The notes: a model not told the origin generated them from the letters alone. Shown: positions 1 through 9,839, numbered from the stretch's first letter. The stretch: DNA of 64,000 nt from Promethearchaeota archaeon (GCA_016933055.1 JAFGBS010000001.1:62001-126000), one strand, 5' to 3'. Translations and numbers: made by a program.

Positions 1-1
1 A

Positions 2-235
2 CTAGAATTTAATATGTCTGCCAAATCCCAGAATTTCTTGATAAACCCTCCCAACAAACCACAAAGTATCCCTGTTGATGAATATTTAATAAAACTAGCT
101 CAAAATTTTTTGGAACAAAACATCGAAACTGTTTACATTGCTACCAATGACAAAGAATTGAAAAAATCTGCACTCACTCATGGTATACGAGTTATATACT
201 TGCGACAGAAAAAATTTATCGAATTGTCCGTGTGA
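2..235 (+). CDS. C-terminal part of a PIN-domain protein (truncated by window edge)
   Basis: The reading frame is open to the left edge, so only about the last 77 residues are here. The segment ending in VYIATNDKELKKSALTHG and then a V-I-Y-L-R-Q-K-K run matches the C-terminal half of archaeal/eukaryotic Fcf1-type PIN nucleases, where an Asp in the TND motif helps bind metal and the IYLRQKK strand closes the fold. Known members act in rRNA processing or as single-strand RNA nucleases. The N-terminal acidic residues lie outside the window, so activity cannot be judged. An in-frame ATG at 14 exists but falls inside the fold and is unlikely to be the true start. Confidence 0.7.
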   Translation, partial: LEFNMSAKSQNFLINPPNKPQSIPVDEYLIKLAQNFLEQNIETVYIATNDKELKKSALTHGIRVIYLRQKKFIELSV

Positions 236-279
236 TGGGACTAAATTCAGAAATTAATTGGAACAAGTTTATAGCATTG

Positions 280-290
280 AAATTTTATAC
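280..290 (+). promoter_or_regulatory. TATA-like box upstream of the small zinc-ribbon gene
   Basis: AATTTTATACC lies about 25 bases before an ATG at 309 and 65 bases before the GTG at 350. The spacing would make a transcript starting at or near the ATG at 309, which matters for the start choice of the next gene. Confidence 0.35.
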
Positions 291-349
291 CATATTAACG
301 GCATAATTATGACGAACAAACCAAAATCCCAAAAAAAAAATAAATCAAG

Positions 350-541
350 GTGAAACATTTGACCACAACTGAAGGCATTCCAATTGATAGTTCTTCGGGG
401 GACGAACCATTATGTAATGATGTGCCATGCCCGAGATGCCCGAAATGCTATAGCTCAACTATAGAACGCATGATATGGGATAAATTTAAACCGAAAAAAA
501 TTATCCAATGCGAGGTATGTAAATTTTATTGGGTACTATGA
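350..541 (+). CDS. Small zinc-ribbon protein, unknown function
   Basis: 63 residues with four or more cysteines: a CPRCPKC cluster at residues 27-33 and CEVC at 54-57, the spacing of a two-knuckle zinc ribbon. The start is GTG with no clear ribosome site. An ATG at 309 opens a different frame that runs through ten A residues (331-340) and stops at 351-353, overlapping this GTG. A one-base shift in that A run would join MTNKPKSQKKNKS to this protein. Its end overlaps the end of the convergent DUF167 gene by six bases. I do not recognise the family; a nucleic-acid or protein-binding ribbon is a guess. Confidence 0.55.
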   Translation: MKHLTTTEGIPIDSSSGDEPLCNDVPCPRCPKCYSSTIERMIWDKFKPKKIIQCEVCKFYWVL

Positions 542-838
542 ATTATCGGATTTTAAAATATTTAATATCTCTTCCTTCTGTTTTGAATCACTATTTTCTA
601 TTAATATAGTTTTATTTTTAGATTTGTGTCCTGAAATAATTGATAGTTGAGTCTTTGATAACTTAAATACGCTGGATAAATATATTAAAAGCTCTTTATT
701 CGCTTTACCTTTTACAGGGGGGGATTTTATAAACACAATAATATTTTCAGTATTGCTTTTGATTTGATTTTCCCTGCTATTTGGTTTGATTACTATATTG
801 AGGAGTAGTCCTTTTTTTATTTCTCTAACCAAAGGCAT
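536..838 (-). CDS. DUF167 / YggU-family protein
   Basis: 100 residues, the usual length for this family. The pattern IVIKPNSREN, then IKSPPVKGKANKELLIYLS, then a GHKSKNK turn is diagnostic of UPF0235/DUF167. The fold is a small alpha/beta domain of unknown biochemical role, widespread in bacteria and archaea. The gene starts four bases beyond the end of the nucleotidyltransferase gene on the same strand, so the DHH, nucleotidyltransferase and DUF167 genes probably form one transcript. ATG start at 838. Confidence 0.85.
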   Translation of the reverse strand: MPLVREIKKGLLLNIVIKPNSRENQIKSNTENIIVFIKSPPVKGKANKELLIYLSSVFKLSKTQLSIISGHKSKNKTILIENSDSKQKEEILNILKSDNS

Positions 839-842
839 ATTG

Positions 843-2015
843 TCACATCTCTAAATTTTTTACATATTCATTTCCATAATTTTCTCTCGTACCTATTACT
901 AATTGAAAAAATGGAGATGATGGATTTTTTCCACTATATCTTGCCACTATATCATGTGGTGGATTTTGAATCTGCTGGAGTAAACCACAGATTTCAATTC
1001 TATTCCCTCGTTTGTAATATCCAATGTTTTCATGTTCGAAAATGAGAGCTCTACATAAGTTTGAGGATGAGACCTTTCCTTGTACTAGTCCTACAAAATG
1101 AACATCGTCTAGATATACTACACCAGGGTAATAATAGAGCCAATCATCATTCACAACAGTTGCTTGAATCACCATTCGCGAGTATTCTGGTACATTAATA
1201 AAATAAGTACTATCCAGCGCTAAAGTATTATTCTGTATCTCTTGTTCTGAGGGATTAAAAGCCATAGATAGATAAAACTTGGAAAAGAATAGTAAAAAAG
1301 GTTTATTTGTAATAAATACCGTACAATCTTCGATAGACATACCGGATTTTTGAGAAAATTTGTGCGCATTACTGACATTTTCCATCAAAGTCGGAGTACG
1401 TAGTTGTGAATGGACATTCACTAATCGGTGTATATTATAAAGAAATGCCATTAAATTTGATTTTCCATAAATTATTAAATCGATATCTGAATGTTTGTGT
1501 ATTCCCCCCCAGAGAATAGAGCCCGTAATCCCCATATCCCTTAGTGGTATATTTAGTTCGTTCTCAAAAACATGTGCAATTTCAACTGCGAGTTTTTCTT
1601 GTTCAGCTAAAGAATGAAATTTACTCTTAGGTGTATCAATTAGTTGTTCCAATTTTTTACGGGGACTTAGATAGAATTTTATTTTATTTTTGGGATATTG
1701 AATAAAATCTGAACCATACAATTCGCTATGTTCTCGGTAAGGATGGGATTCAATTATCGAAGCAGCAGTAGAACTGGAATATTGAGTGATAAGACGTTTG
1801 TAAGAATGATGGGTGATATCTGATTTCCAAAAAAAAATGTTTTGATCTTCTATTGTTTTTTCATATTTCTGTAAACAATATAGAGTATCCCTTGGATGCA
1901 CATATCCAAGAACTTGGTAAATTTGATCATCCTCATCATAGAAATAATCTCGATCATTCGGGAATTCGGGAATCATAGTCATCACATTAAAGGGGAAAAT
2001 ACTGATCAATTTCAT
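843..2015 (-). CDS. Nucleotidyltransferase-fold protein (archaeal, COG1665-like)
   Basis: 390 residues. The core motif GS (165-166) followed by GG..KHSDIDL with Asp177 and Asp179 is the metal-binding signature of the DNA polymerase beta superfamily. N- and C-terminal extensions do not match the CCA-adding or kanamycin families. Long single-domain archaeal proteins of this type are annotated as predicted nucleotidyltransferases of unknown substrate. The start overlaps the end of the DHH phosphoesterase by 29 bases on the same strand, which suggests co-expression and possibly a joint role in nucleic-acid or nucleotide metabolism. The third catalytic acidic residue was not identified with confidence. 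Confidence 0.65.
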   Translation of the reverse strand: MKLISIFPFNVMTMIPEFPNDRDYFYDEDDQIYQVLGYVHPRDTLYCLQKYEKTIEDQNIFFWKSDITHHSYKRLITQYSSSTAASIIESHPYREHSELYGSDFIQYPKNKIKFYLSPRKKLEQLIDTPKSKFHSLAEQEKLAVEIAHVFENELNIPLRDMGITGSILWGGIHKHSDIDLIIYGKSNLMAFLYNIHRLVNVHSQLRTPTLMENVSNAHKFSQKSGMSIEDCTVFITNKPFLLFFSKFYLSMAFNPSEQEIQNNTLALDSTYFINVPEYSRMVIQATVVNDDWLYYYPGVVYLDDVHFVGLVQGKVSSSNLCRALIFEHENIGYYKRGNRIEICGLLQQIQNPPHDIVARYSGKNPSSPFFQLVIGTRENYGNEYVKNLEM

Positions 2016-3384
2016 TTTTTAATTTCTTATAACGGTTTGGCGCGATCTTATATCCACCTGCTAATTTATGTCCTCCTCCCATCCCCCCATAGATTTTCTT
2101 TAGTTTTTGGATGAGAAGATCGACTCCTTTCCCTTCAATCAATGGAGGATACTGATCTGTACAACGTATGCTTAGCTTCACGAAATTTCCATCAATACCT
2201 CCTAAAAATAGGACCTTTTTTTGATCATACAGATGATTTACGCTTGCATAACTAGCTACATCTGACCAAAAATTAGGAGATAAACGTCGGGTTGCATCCA
2301 CAAAAAGAACTTGATCAGTCACTTCCTTAGGCGAAGTAACAAATGAAGTCAGATTCTTGGTAAGATTTCGAATATAGTTCTGGTATATTTCGGTGGACTT
2401 GATGGGTGTGGAACGCAATTGGAATAATCGTTCTGCTTGATGAGGGGATTTGAATGCTAATTGACTAATGAGCAATCCGTGTTCGAATGCATATCTTAAT
2501 ATCCCTTTTTTCTCAGGAAATTGGATATATTTACCTAATAGTTTTTCGGGAAAACGGTCATTAATGAACTCTACCTCAATTGAGCTCAATTCTGCAACCT
2601 TTTTATTAGCTGGTATTTTCAACTGCTCCAAAATCTCACGAGCAATATTGGGATCCCCCCCCACCTCTTTAATATATGGATATAAAGAATACGCAAGCGC
2701 ATTTTTTACAGATTCATGTGTAGCACCATAAACCATCAATCCCTGTTTGAGGTTTATTTGTTCCTCCGCTTTTGCTTCTTCTACTACCATATGATTGTAT
2801 GATCGATAGTCTTGTACATTCATTAATGTATCATTACTGATACCAATTAAGGCTATCCATGCAGTTTTGATGTTGTTATGAGAAATTGATTTTGCAAAAA
2901 GGTACACTAAAGCGGAACCCGCAATCTCTTTTAATCCATCATATCCGTATGTCGTGGGATTGAGAAAAAAGAAGTTATGGGGTAGTTTTTCTTCCTCCAC
3001 AATGTCCATTTCATGGTGATCCAAAATAAAAACCGCAATATTTTTAGTACTAAAATATCTGCCCAATTCGTTGATTTCTGAACCGATATCAGAAAATATT
3101 ACTGCCAGATTTTCAATATAATCAAATTGTGGAATGATACTATCTAAATATTGCTTCCAAGTGTTTTTACGATTGTAATATCGCGTACTGTAATTGATTC
3201 CCTCTCGTTCCAACATGATTTTTAATATAGCAGAACATGCATATCCATCAGCATCTCTATGAGAAATTAGTAATACATGATCTAAATTATCCTTTAGATC
3301 CAAGAAATTTCCCGCTATCTGAGTTAATTTTACCTCAAACTCATGCTCTTTTATTTCACGCAAATTTTTATCTAAGTAATCCAT
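1987..3384 (-). CDS. DHH/DHHA1 phosphoesterase (archaeal RecJ-like)
   Basis: 465 residues. Motif I is SHRDADG (Asp44, Asp46), motif III is the DHH triad at 122-124, and a C-terminal GGMGGGHKLAGG loop near residue 445 is the DHHA1 substrate-binding signature. These belong to the RecJ/GAN/NrnA superfamily of manganese-dependent phosphoesterases that degrade single-stranded nucleic acid, short oligonucleotides or cyclic dinucleotides. Archaeal members pair with the replicative helicase or act on nano-RNA; the sequence does not say which. It leads a leftward operon with the nucleotidyltransferase and DUF167 genes. ATG start. Confidence 0.85.
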   Translation of the reverse strand: MDYLDKNLREIKEHEFEVKLTQIAGNFLDLKDNLDHVLLISHRDADGYACSAILKIMLEREGINYSTRYYNRKNTWKQYLDSIIPQFDYIENLAVIFSDIGSEINELGRYFSTKNIAVFILDHHEMDIVEEEKLPHNFFFLNPTTYGYDGLKEIAGSALVYLFAKSISHNNIKTAWIALIGISNDTLMNVQDYRSYNHMVVEEAKAEEQINLKQGLMVYGATHESVKNALAYSLYPYIKEVGGDPNIAREILEQLKIPANKKVAELSSIEVEFINDRFPEKLLGKYIQFPEKKGILRYAFEHGLLISQLAFKSPHQAERLFQLRSTPIKSTEIYQNYIRNLTKNLTSFVTSPKEVTDQVLFVDATRRLSPNFWSDVASYASVNHLYDQKKVLFLGGIDGNFVKLSIRCTDQYPPLIEGKGVDLLIQKLKKIYGGMGGGHKLAGGYKIAPNRYKKLKNEIDQYFPL

Positions 3385-3532
3385 TGGTTTTCCTCAATAA
3401 GTTAATTGTACCACAGAATATTATTAATAATCCATTATAGTGTTTATTCTGAATACAAAAAAGATTTTATTCATTACAACTTTATACGAAATCATCACTG
3501 AGTAAATACACATAGCAGAGTTTAATATCAAC

Positions 3533-5179
3533 ATGGTAACGATCCGTAGAACGCGTATAATATTTTCGCTTATTTTTATAATATCGATTAGTTTGACATG
3601 TTTCACCGCATTAGATATAAGTTTCCACTCAAATTCGAACCAAATGGAATTAGTACCCATTTCTAGTACGGAAGACGAAATCAATTATACTCCATTAGAT
3701 GAGGATGGGATTCAACCTCTTGGCAATCTTACGATTGAAACAATCCATCATCTGGGAAAAGGTGAAATGGAAACAAACACTGTCGGGATCGATCCTACAA
3801 CAATTAAAATGACTTACATTGATTATGAATTTTGGGGGGTTCAACAAATTGCTGTTGCTGATAGTTTTCGAACCGATTATGCATCTGGAAATATTGAAAT
3901 TCGTCTTAATGAATCTGTGAGATATGATTACTGGGAAAATGATAGTCTTACGTTGCTGAATTATAAATCAGAACTTGCTAGAGGGGAGATTATTGAAATG
4001 TATATTAACTCAACACCCATCGATGATATATCCAAGGTAGAAAAAAGTAGCGCCGGGGGTTTTAACTATAATTATTCGGAGTATCATAATGCGAATCCGA
4101 AAGGATCGTTAATTGTAGATTATGTATTTGATTACAATGTTACTATGAGATATTGGAGGTTATTACAGAAGAGATATCCCTCAGCTCCTGAAAAAACTCC
4201 ATTTATCACCAAGAACCAAGCAGAAATTATAAGTTATTATAATTATACGTGGCAAATGGGGGATTTCAATGTAGATTTGATTGTAGATTTAATTTTAAAC
4301 ATACCCGATATCACCTATCTACGTGATCTTGAATGGAAAAAAACCTATAGTTTAACCAATACCACGGTGTTTACAGGTTATACACAATTAGTTAATTCTT
4401 CTTTTCGACTTGCGAATCTTCCCATCGATGCAAAAACCTTCACCATCGATTTTGTGACTAATCACACGATTGAAATCGCAAATAAATTCAGCGATTATTG
4501 GAGAAAAGACTATCTAGTAAATGGTAGAAATGAAAGAGTTCGGTTATTTGACATTTCCGTAATAGAAGGACCTCCTTCTATTTTGGTCAGTAACTTTCTC
4601 TTAAACTTGACCGAAGTACATTTTAATGAATTTATTGATGTCTCCAGCAATTTTGGGAGAAGTTTGACTTTTCACAACATGTGGACAGAGTATGGGCGAA
4701 AAACCAATGGCACAACAATCGAGTTTTTCGGAGGCGAGGATTATCTAGCTTCGGATTATTATCTTGTTTTAGGGGAAACTGATGTTATCTCTATTACTTA
4801 TCGTGCATCGTCTTCTCTGCAATTTACTGTAGTTGATAAAATTAACAATCCTTTAAGAAATGCAGAAGTTATTTTGTATTTCGGTAATGCAACGTATGGA
4901 ACCTACATTTCAGAGGATCTCAGTATACCCTACGCTGCTAAAATCACAGATGGTAGCGGTATTATAACTCTTGATGAAGTTCCCCGGGGGAACTTTCTTG
5001 TGGATGTGGTATATAAAGGACAATTAGTTGCGGATAAAGTAGCTATTGATACTGAAGCGGATGATTATGTAATTTCTACGTCAGTTCCTCACTTTCCGAT
5101 ATGGATGATAACGTTTGCAGGTTTTAGTTCAGCTATCGGAATTATTGGTTATGTTATATTCAAAAAAGCTAAGATTTAA
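3533..5179 (+). CDS. Secreted, C-terminally membrane-anchored surface protein
   Basis: 548 residues. An N-terminal signal peptide (roughly residues 1-27, RRTR then a hydrophobic stretch) and a C-terminal hydrophobic helix near 520-540 ending in KKAKI point to an exported protein anchored by its tail. The middle is rich in Asn-X-Ser/Thr sites, as in glycosylated archaeal surface proteins. Residues about 428-505 resemble a carboxypeptidase-regulatory/Cna-B-like beta-sandwich (VVDKINNPLRNAEV, then DGSGIITLDEVPRGN). The rest is unrecognised. Its stop codon overlaps the stop of kamE by four bases in a tail-to-tail arrangement. An adhesive or structural role is inference. Confidence 0.7.
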   Translation: MVTIRRTRIIFSLIFIISISLTCFTALDISFHSNSNQMELVPISSTEDEINYTPLDEDGIQPLGNLTIETIHHLGKGEMETNTVGIDPTTIKMTYIDYEFWGVQQIAVADSFRTDYASGNIEIRLNESVRYDYWENDSLTLLNYKSELARGEIIEMYINSTPIDDISKVEKSSAGGFNYNYSEYHNANPKGSLIVDYVFDYNVTMRYWRLLQKRYPSAPEKTPFITKNQAEIISYYNYTWQMGDFNVDLIVDLILNIPDITYLRDLEWKKTYSLTNTTVFTGYTQLVNSSFRLANLPIDAKTFTIDFVTNHTIEIANKFSDYWRKDYLVNGRNERVRLFDISVIEGPPSILVSNFLLNLTEVHFNEFIDVSSNFGRSLTFHNMWTEYGRKTNGTTIEFFGGEDYLASDYYLVLGETDVISITYRASSSLQFTVVDKINNPLRNAEVILYFGNATYGTYISEDLSIPYAAKITDGSGIITLDEVPRGNFLVDVVYKGQLVADKVAIDTEADDYVISTSVPHFPIWMITFAGFSSAIGIIGYVIFKKAKI

Positions 5180-5967
5180 TCCATTTTTTCCCGCTGCACT
5201 AATTCCTTAACAAAAAAAGTTGCAACATCTTCTGCTACAGTATTTGAACCAAAACCAGCATCATATCCTAATTCTTTTGCTAATTCTTTAGATATTCGCG
5301 CTCCACCACAAATTAACACAACTTTGTCTCGAATACCCTCCGCTTCCAACAGTTCTACTAAATTAGATAAATTCTTCACGTGGACCCCTTTTTGAGTGAC
5401 AGTTTGGGAAACTAATAGTACGTCTGCATTCAAATTTATTGCTTTTCTCACAAATTCTTCATTTAAGACTTGAGATCCCAAATTATACGTTTCTATCATT
5501 TCATAGCGTTCTAAGCCATGGTGTCCATGATAACCTTTCATACTCATAATTGCGTCTATCCCTACCGTATGGGAATCTGTTCCTGTTGTTGCACCAAGCA
5601 CGATTACTTTCCTTCGTAAATGTTCGCGAATAAATTCATCAATCTCCTCCATGTTCATGGATTTAGATTGGTGAGAAACCATTGCCACTTTTGACACATC
5701 TACGGAATGTACTAACACTCCATACACAATGAAAAATGTAAAATCACTTTCAAGACTTTTCTGAAATACAATATCGATATCCTTTAATCCCATTTTTTTT
5801 GACAATCGTTTAGCTGCAATGGTAGCTCGGTTAGTGTTCGGAAGCGGTAAAGTAAAACTAATTTGTATTTTCCCGTCGTTTATTGAATCACCATAGGGTT
5901 TTATTCTTTTTAGATCAAACTTACCGAAAAATCCGATTTCCTTCATCTTTCTAATATGCTTACCCAT
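5176..5967 (-). CDS. kamE: Lysine 5,6-aminomutase, beta subunit (cobalamin-binding)
   Basis: 263 residues, matching bacterial KamE. The Rossmann-like cobalamin domain has DSHTVG with His133 as the lower cobalt ligand, and Lys144 in MSMKGYHGHH is the residue that holds PLP in the resting enzyme; both numbers coincide with those known from the clostridial/Porphyromonas structure. With KamD it shifts the terminal amino group of L-beta-lysine or D-lysine from carbon 6 to carbon 5 by a radical mechanism. Last gene of a leftward operon; its ATG shares one base with the kamD stop (TAATG). Confidence 0.96.
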   Translation of the reverse strand: MGKHIRKMKEIGFFGKFDLKRIKPYGDSINDGKIQISFTLPLPNTNRATIAAKRLSKKMGLKDIDIVFQKSLESDFTFFIVYGVLVHSVDVSKVAMVSHQSKSMNMEEIDEFIREHLRRKVIVLGATTGTDSHTVGIDAIMSMKGYHGHHGLERYEMIETYNLGSQVLNEEFVRKAINLNADVLLVSQTVTQKGVHVKNLSNLVELLEAEGIRDKVVLICGGARISKELAKELGYDAGFGSNTVAEDVATFFVKELVQREKMD

Positions 5968-7520
5968 TATGCAACCCCCCTTTCCATAAATATTTCAATA
6001 AATGGATTGAGATATATATTTCCCTTTCTATATACTCCCTCTAATCCCTTTCCTCCGTTTTTTGACCTTTTTATTCCCGCAAATGTGCCATTTTCGAGGG
6101 TTTGAAATAATCCTTGCTCTTTTATAATACTCAATAATTCATCTGCTTTTTGAAGTGTTTGGGTAGCCCTTTGATTAATAATTCCATCTGGTTTGAAACT
6201 AAGTTCTTCTGAAATACTATGCAGATTATTAAAAATATATTGAGCAATATCAATTGCAATTGCACGATCAGACATAAACGGAGTATGAATTGCTTCGGTC
6301 AACATTCCCAAGAGACAAATTCGTTGATCTGTGAGTTTCGTAATAATATTAAATAGTGCATTTTGAACACATCCCATGAAAATGTCTCCAGTCATATATC
6401 TTGTTGGTGGCATATATTTCAAGGGAGCATTTGGAAATATTTCTCGAGATAATTGAGCTTGAGCAAGCTCATATAGGAATCCGTTCCTAATAGAGGGATC
6501 CATCTCAAAGGCATGTCCTATACCCATTTGTTCTTCTGGAATCCCAGCAAGTAACGCAAATTGCTCATTCATCAACTGAGAGGTCAGAACTGTAAATCCT
6601 TGTTCTACAGCATCTACAGTTTTAATGTAATTATCCTCCCCAGTATTAATAATCACGCCTGAATAACCATTAATCATACGGGAAAAATGTTGATCAATTA
6701 TGGTTCTTTGCATGTTAATGTCCCGAAATAAGATCCCATACAACGCATCGTTCAGCATCACGTCTAGTCGTTCTAAAGCTCCCATTGCCGCTATCTCGGG
6801 CATGCATAATCCGGAACAATAATTGCATAATCTTATATATTTTCCCAGTTCCCCCCCTACTTCATCCAAAGCTTTTCTCATAAGTCGAAAGTTTTCTTGA
6901 GTAGCGTATGTTCCACCAAAACCTTGTGTAGTGGCCCCATAGGGAACATAATCCATTAAACTTTGTCCTGTGCTACGAATGACGGCAATAATGTCAGCTC
7001 CTTTTCTCGCAGCTGAGTTTGCTTGAATTATGTCTTCATAAATATTCCCTGTAGCTACAATTACATATAATAACGGACCTTCTTTATCTCCATATGTCTG
7101 GATTAATTTTGTACGAATTTCACGATTTGCACGGATTTTTTCAGCTCCTTCATTCGCAAGTGATATTATAGTTTTTTTTATACCGTTAATATCCCCCATG
7201 GGGAGTTTTTTCAGGTCTAGTTTTTTTTGCGCTATTTTCTCTGCAATCTCTTGAGGATTAAAACCGGTTTGGATGATAGCATTCCCCAAAAATACGGCAG
7301 CCCCAATATCGACTTCAATATTGCTCACAACAATATTTGGAAGGGGAATTCCTTCTTTACTTACTCCATCAATTCCTAAAAGTCTACATATTGTTCGTTC
7401 TATAGTTGTTGTCGTGTATTGGTTGATGAATTCCTGCATATCGTGTGCAATAATACGAGCTTTCGCTCTTGCTTGTTTAATTAAAGAAACATCCAAGTTT
7501 AGTTTGTTCTGTCTTTTCAT
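5967..7520 (-). CDS. kamD: Lysine 5,6-aminomutase, alpha subunit (PLP-binding TIM barrel)
   Basis: 517 residues, within one residue or so of bacterial KamD. The sequence carries the family-typical stretches DYVPYGATTQGFGGTYATQE and GIPEEQMGIGHAFEMDPS, which form the PLP and adenosylcobalamin faces of the barrel. It forms the catalytic alpha2beta2 complex with KamE. The ATG overlaps the preceding kamB stop as ATGA, so translation is probably coupled. Located centrally in a kamA-kamB-kamD-kamE order. Presence of both subunits means the organism needs adenosylcobalamin, but no cobalamin riboswitch or synthesis gene is visible nearby. Confidence 0.96.
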   Translation of the reverse strand: MKRQNKLNLDVSLIKQARAKARIIAHDMQEFINQYTTTTIERTICRLLGIDGVSKEGIPLPNIVVSNIEVDIGAAVFLGNAIIQTGFNPQEIAEKIAQKKLDLKKLPMGDINGIKKTIISLANEGAEKIRANREIRTKLIQTYGDKEGPLLYVIVATGNIYEDIIQANSAARKGADIIAVIRSTGQSLMDYVPYGATTQGFGGTYATQENFRLMRKALDEVGGELGKYIRLCNYCSGLCMPEIAAMGALERLDVMLNDALYGILFRDINMQRTIIDQHFSRMINGYSGVIINTGEDNYIKTVDAVEQGFTVLTSQLMNEQFALLAGIPEEQMGIGHAFEMDPSIRNGFLYELAQAQLSREIFPNAPLKYMPPTRYMTGDIFMGCVQNALFNIITKLTDQRICLLGMLTEAIHTPFMSDRAIAIDIAQYIFNNLHSISEELSFKPDGIINQRATQTLQKADELLSIIKEQGLFQTLENGTFAGIKRSKNGGKGLEGVYRKGNIYLNPFIEIFMERGVA

Positions 7521-8572
7521 AATTCACCACCTAACACATCAAAGACTGGAAGGGATAATTGGCTTCGTAATTGAGTCATAAAATCTTTTCGGTTAAATTG
7601 AAATCCATATGGGGAGATTGGATTTGCGGTAACTGCAAGAATATTGATGGGATCTAACACTTTAATTGCGCCCCCCTTATTATACCATTGCGTTAATATT
7701 TGTTGGGATGTGAAAATTTTTGTTCCATCTTCAGCGATTATGGTGATGTTTTCTGCATCAACATTCGATTTTAATAGATTTTGGATTAAATCTGACCCCA
7801 CAATCCCCTTTATTAAAATATACTTGGATTTAGAGGTTAAGGAACTAATGATAAGAGGTGTGGCGTTTAATGCTGTAGAAACATCAAAACTAATTATTGT
7901 GTTATCCTCCTCCATTATACCTGCTTTCGAAGTTTTAAAAATGTCCTTGATTTTTTGTATTTCATTTCCATTCGTTAGGGGGGGAATTGTGAGTTTTTTG
8001 ATTGTAAATCGTGTTTCCTCCACAACTTCCTCCATGTTATGTGAAACCGCTGCTCCTGTCGCTAAGATCGTAGCGTGGGCAAGTAACGGGGACGCAAAGG
8101 ATTTTCGATCGAAAGCTCCATCGATGAGAATTAATTCGGCACCAAAATCAGTTAACAAATTGCAAACTAATTCCAAGTCCTTTACGATGGAAGGACCACT
8201 TAATTCAATATGACCTTTACTTAGGGATTTGGCGAGTACAATCTTACCTAACGCAGAAGAGACGTTTGTGGTTTTAAGGATCTTTTTCTGGAATTTTGAA
8301 CGTAGTAAACTCTCTTCAGCAGTGGCGATTAAATTCCCAGGAGCAACAAATATCTTAGGTTTTGGTTGTTCAGTCAAAATGTCTTTTTTCTCCCCATCTC
8401 TACCAATAGAAGTTAAACCTAATGCATACTTGGACTTTATGTGGTTAATGATGTAATTAAACGTGGTAGTTTTACCCACATTTTTTGCCATCCCAATAAA
8501 TGAAAATATCTTCTTAGACTTAGCCGCTTCGAGAAAGATATCAATAAGATCCATTCTAGGTTCAACATCCAC
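7517..8572 (-). CDS. kamB: KamB-like P-loop protein, putative aminomutase reactivase subunit
   Basis: 351 residues. A Walker A motif sits near residue 27 (GMAKNVGKTT) and a second acidic strand, AELILIDGAFDR, near 145 resembles Walker B. The position between kamA and kamD is that of KamB in clostridial and fusobacterial lysine-fermentation clusters, where KamB with the MutS-like KamC is thought to reactivate the self-inactivating 5,6-aminomutase. No KamC-like gene is in the window. The GTG at 8572 follows the kamA stop directly; an ATG at 8554 (MDLIDIF) is an alternative start. Function is inferred from context and family. Confidence 0.75.
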   Translation of the reverse strand: MDVEPRMDLIDIFLEAAKSKKIFSFIGMAKNVGKTTTFNYIINHIKSKYALGLTSIGRDGEKKDILTEQPKPKIFVAPGNLIATAEESLLRSKFQKKILKTTNVSSALGKIVLAKSLSKGHIELSGPSIVKDLELVCNLLTDFGAELILIDGAFDRKSFASPLLAHATILATGAAVSHNMEEVVEETRFTIKKLTIPPLTNGNEIQKIKDIFKTSKAGIMEEDNTIISFDVSTALNATPLIISSLTSKSKYILIKGIVGSDLIQNLLKSNVDAENITIIAEDGTKIFTSQQILTQWYNKGGAIKVLDPINILAVTANPISPYGFQFNRKDFMTQLRSQLSLPVFDVLGGEL

Positions 8573-9808
8573 TTATTTCTTACGTTTTCGACGTGCCAAA
8601 TCTGCAGGTTCTAAAGTAATACGGTTACCACGCATCAAACCCGCAACTCCCGATAGTTCATTCTCATGGTCTGGACAATGGCAATCAGGAATATAATCTG
8701 TTGGCTCTGTGTAGGCACAAATCACTCCTTCATAATTCCGAAGAATAACTTGGTGGTCTCCATGGCTTATTAAGTAATTAGGCATGACTGGAATTTTTCC
8801 TCCACCGCCAGGTGCATCTACAACAAATGTAGGAACACAAAACCCAGAAGTATGCCCTCTAAGACCTTCAATAATCTCAATTCCCTTTCCTACAGAAGTG
8901 CGGAAATGATGTAAACCAACAGATAAATCACATTGATAGATATAATAAGGTCGTACTCGAATTCTTACCAGTTCATTTACTAATCTTCGCATAACATGAA
9001 TGCAATCATTCACACCTGCTAAAAGGACCGATTGATTTCCTAAAGGAATGCCTGCATCAGCCAGCATTTCACACGCTAGTTTTGAATGTTCATTTACTTC
9101 GTGCGGATGATTAAAATGGGTATTCAACCAGATAGGATGATATTTATGAAGCATATCCACTAGATTTTTGGTTATACGCATTGGCATAACAACTGGGGTT
9201 CTACTTCCAATCCGTATAATTTCTACATGAGGTATCTCTCGAAATCTTTTAATAATATATTCAAGCCGATTATCAGCTAATAGAAAAGGATCTCCTCCTG
9301 ATAATAAAACATCCCGAATTTGGGGAGTATTGCGAACATAGTCTACTGCACGATCGATCTGCTCAATTGAAGGATTCAAATCATGATGTCCTGCAAATCT
9401 TCTTCGGGTGCAATGTCGACAATACATCGAACAATTCTCTGATACCAATAATAAAACCCGATCGGGATAACGATGCGTCAACCCAGGTACTGGGGAATCG
9501 ACATCCTCATCTAATGGATCTTCTAGATCTACTTTATCTCGTATTAATTCATTAGCTGTGGGGATAGATTGGGCACGTATAGGATCATAGGGGTCATTGG
9601 GATCAATAAGAGAAAGATAATATGGTGTTATAGCCATGCGAAAGAGTTTTAGACAGTTCTTTGCTCCCTCTTCCTCATCATTGCTAAGCGGGATGAGTTT
9701 TTTTAATGCATCTACAGTTTCAATTCGATTTCTTACTTGCCATTTCCAATCATTCCATTCTTCGTCCGAAATATCTGGAAACAACTCATGCCTTCGATAC
9801 ACTTTCAT
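8573..9808 (-). CDS. kamA: L-lysine 2,3-aminomutase (radical SAM)
   Basis: 411 residues. The radical-SAM cluster motif is CSMYCRHC (Cys126, Cys130, Cys133), followed by the SAM-contacting LLSGGDP at 168-174 and the PLP lysine Lys338 in DAPGGGGK, matching Lys337 of the clostridial enzyme. It converts L-lysine to L-beta-lysine, the first step of lysine fermentation, using SAM, PLP and a 4Fe-4S cluster. A C-terminal domain has several cysteines (CHCPDHEN) that bind zinc in homologues. First gene of the kamABDE block and 31 bases after kdd. ATG start with AAGG upstream. Confidence 0.96.
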   Translation of the reverse strand: MKVYRRHELFPDISDEEWNDWKWQVRNRIETVDALKKLIPLSNDEEEGAKNCLKLFRMAITPYYLSLIDPNDPYDPIRAQSIPTANELIRDKVDLEDPLDEDVDSPVPGLTHRYPDRVLLLVSENCSMYCRHCTRRRFAGHHDLNPSIEQIDRAVDYVRNTPQIRDVLLSGGDPFLLADNRLEYIIKRFREIPHVEIIRIGSRTPVVMPMRITKNLVDMLHKYHPIWLNTHFNHPHEVNEHSKLACEMLADAGIPLGNQSVLLAGVNDCIHVMRRLVNELVRIRVRPYYIYQCDLSVGLHHFRTSVGKGIEIIEGLRGHTSGFCVPTFVVDAPGGGGKIPVMPNYLISHGDHQVILRNYEGVICAYTEPTDYIPDCHCPDHENELSGVAGLMRGNRITLEPADLARRKRKK

Positions 9809-9839
9809 ATTGAACCATACCTTAAGTTAACATAAAAAA

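Noticed and set aside
3420..3431. AT-only palindrome ATTATTAATAAT before the surface-protein gene
   Set aside because: Expected by chance at this base composition and not well placed for either flanking start.
7644..8213. Long open frame on the plus strand opposite kamB
   Set aside because: It lies wholly inside a gene with a clear Walker motif and operon position, and its own translation has no recognisable motif.
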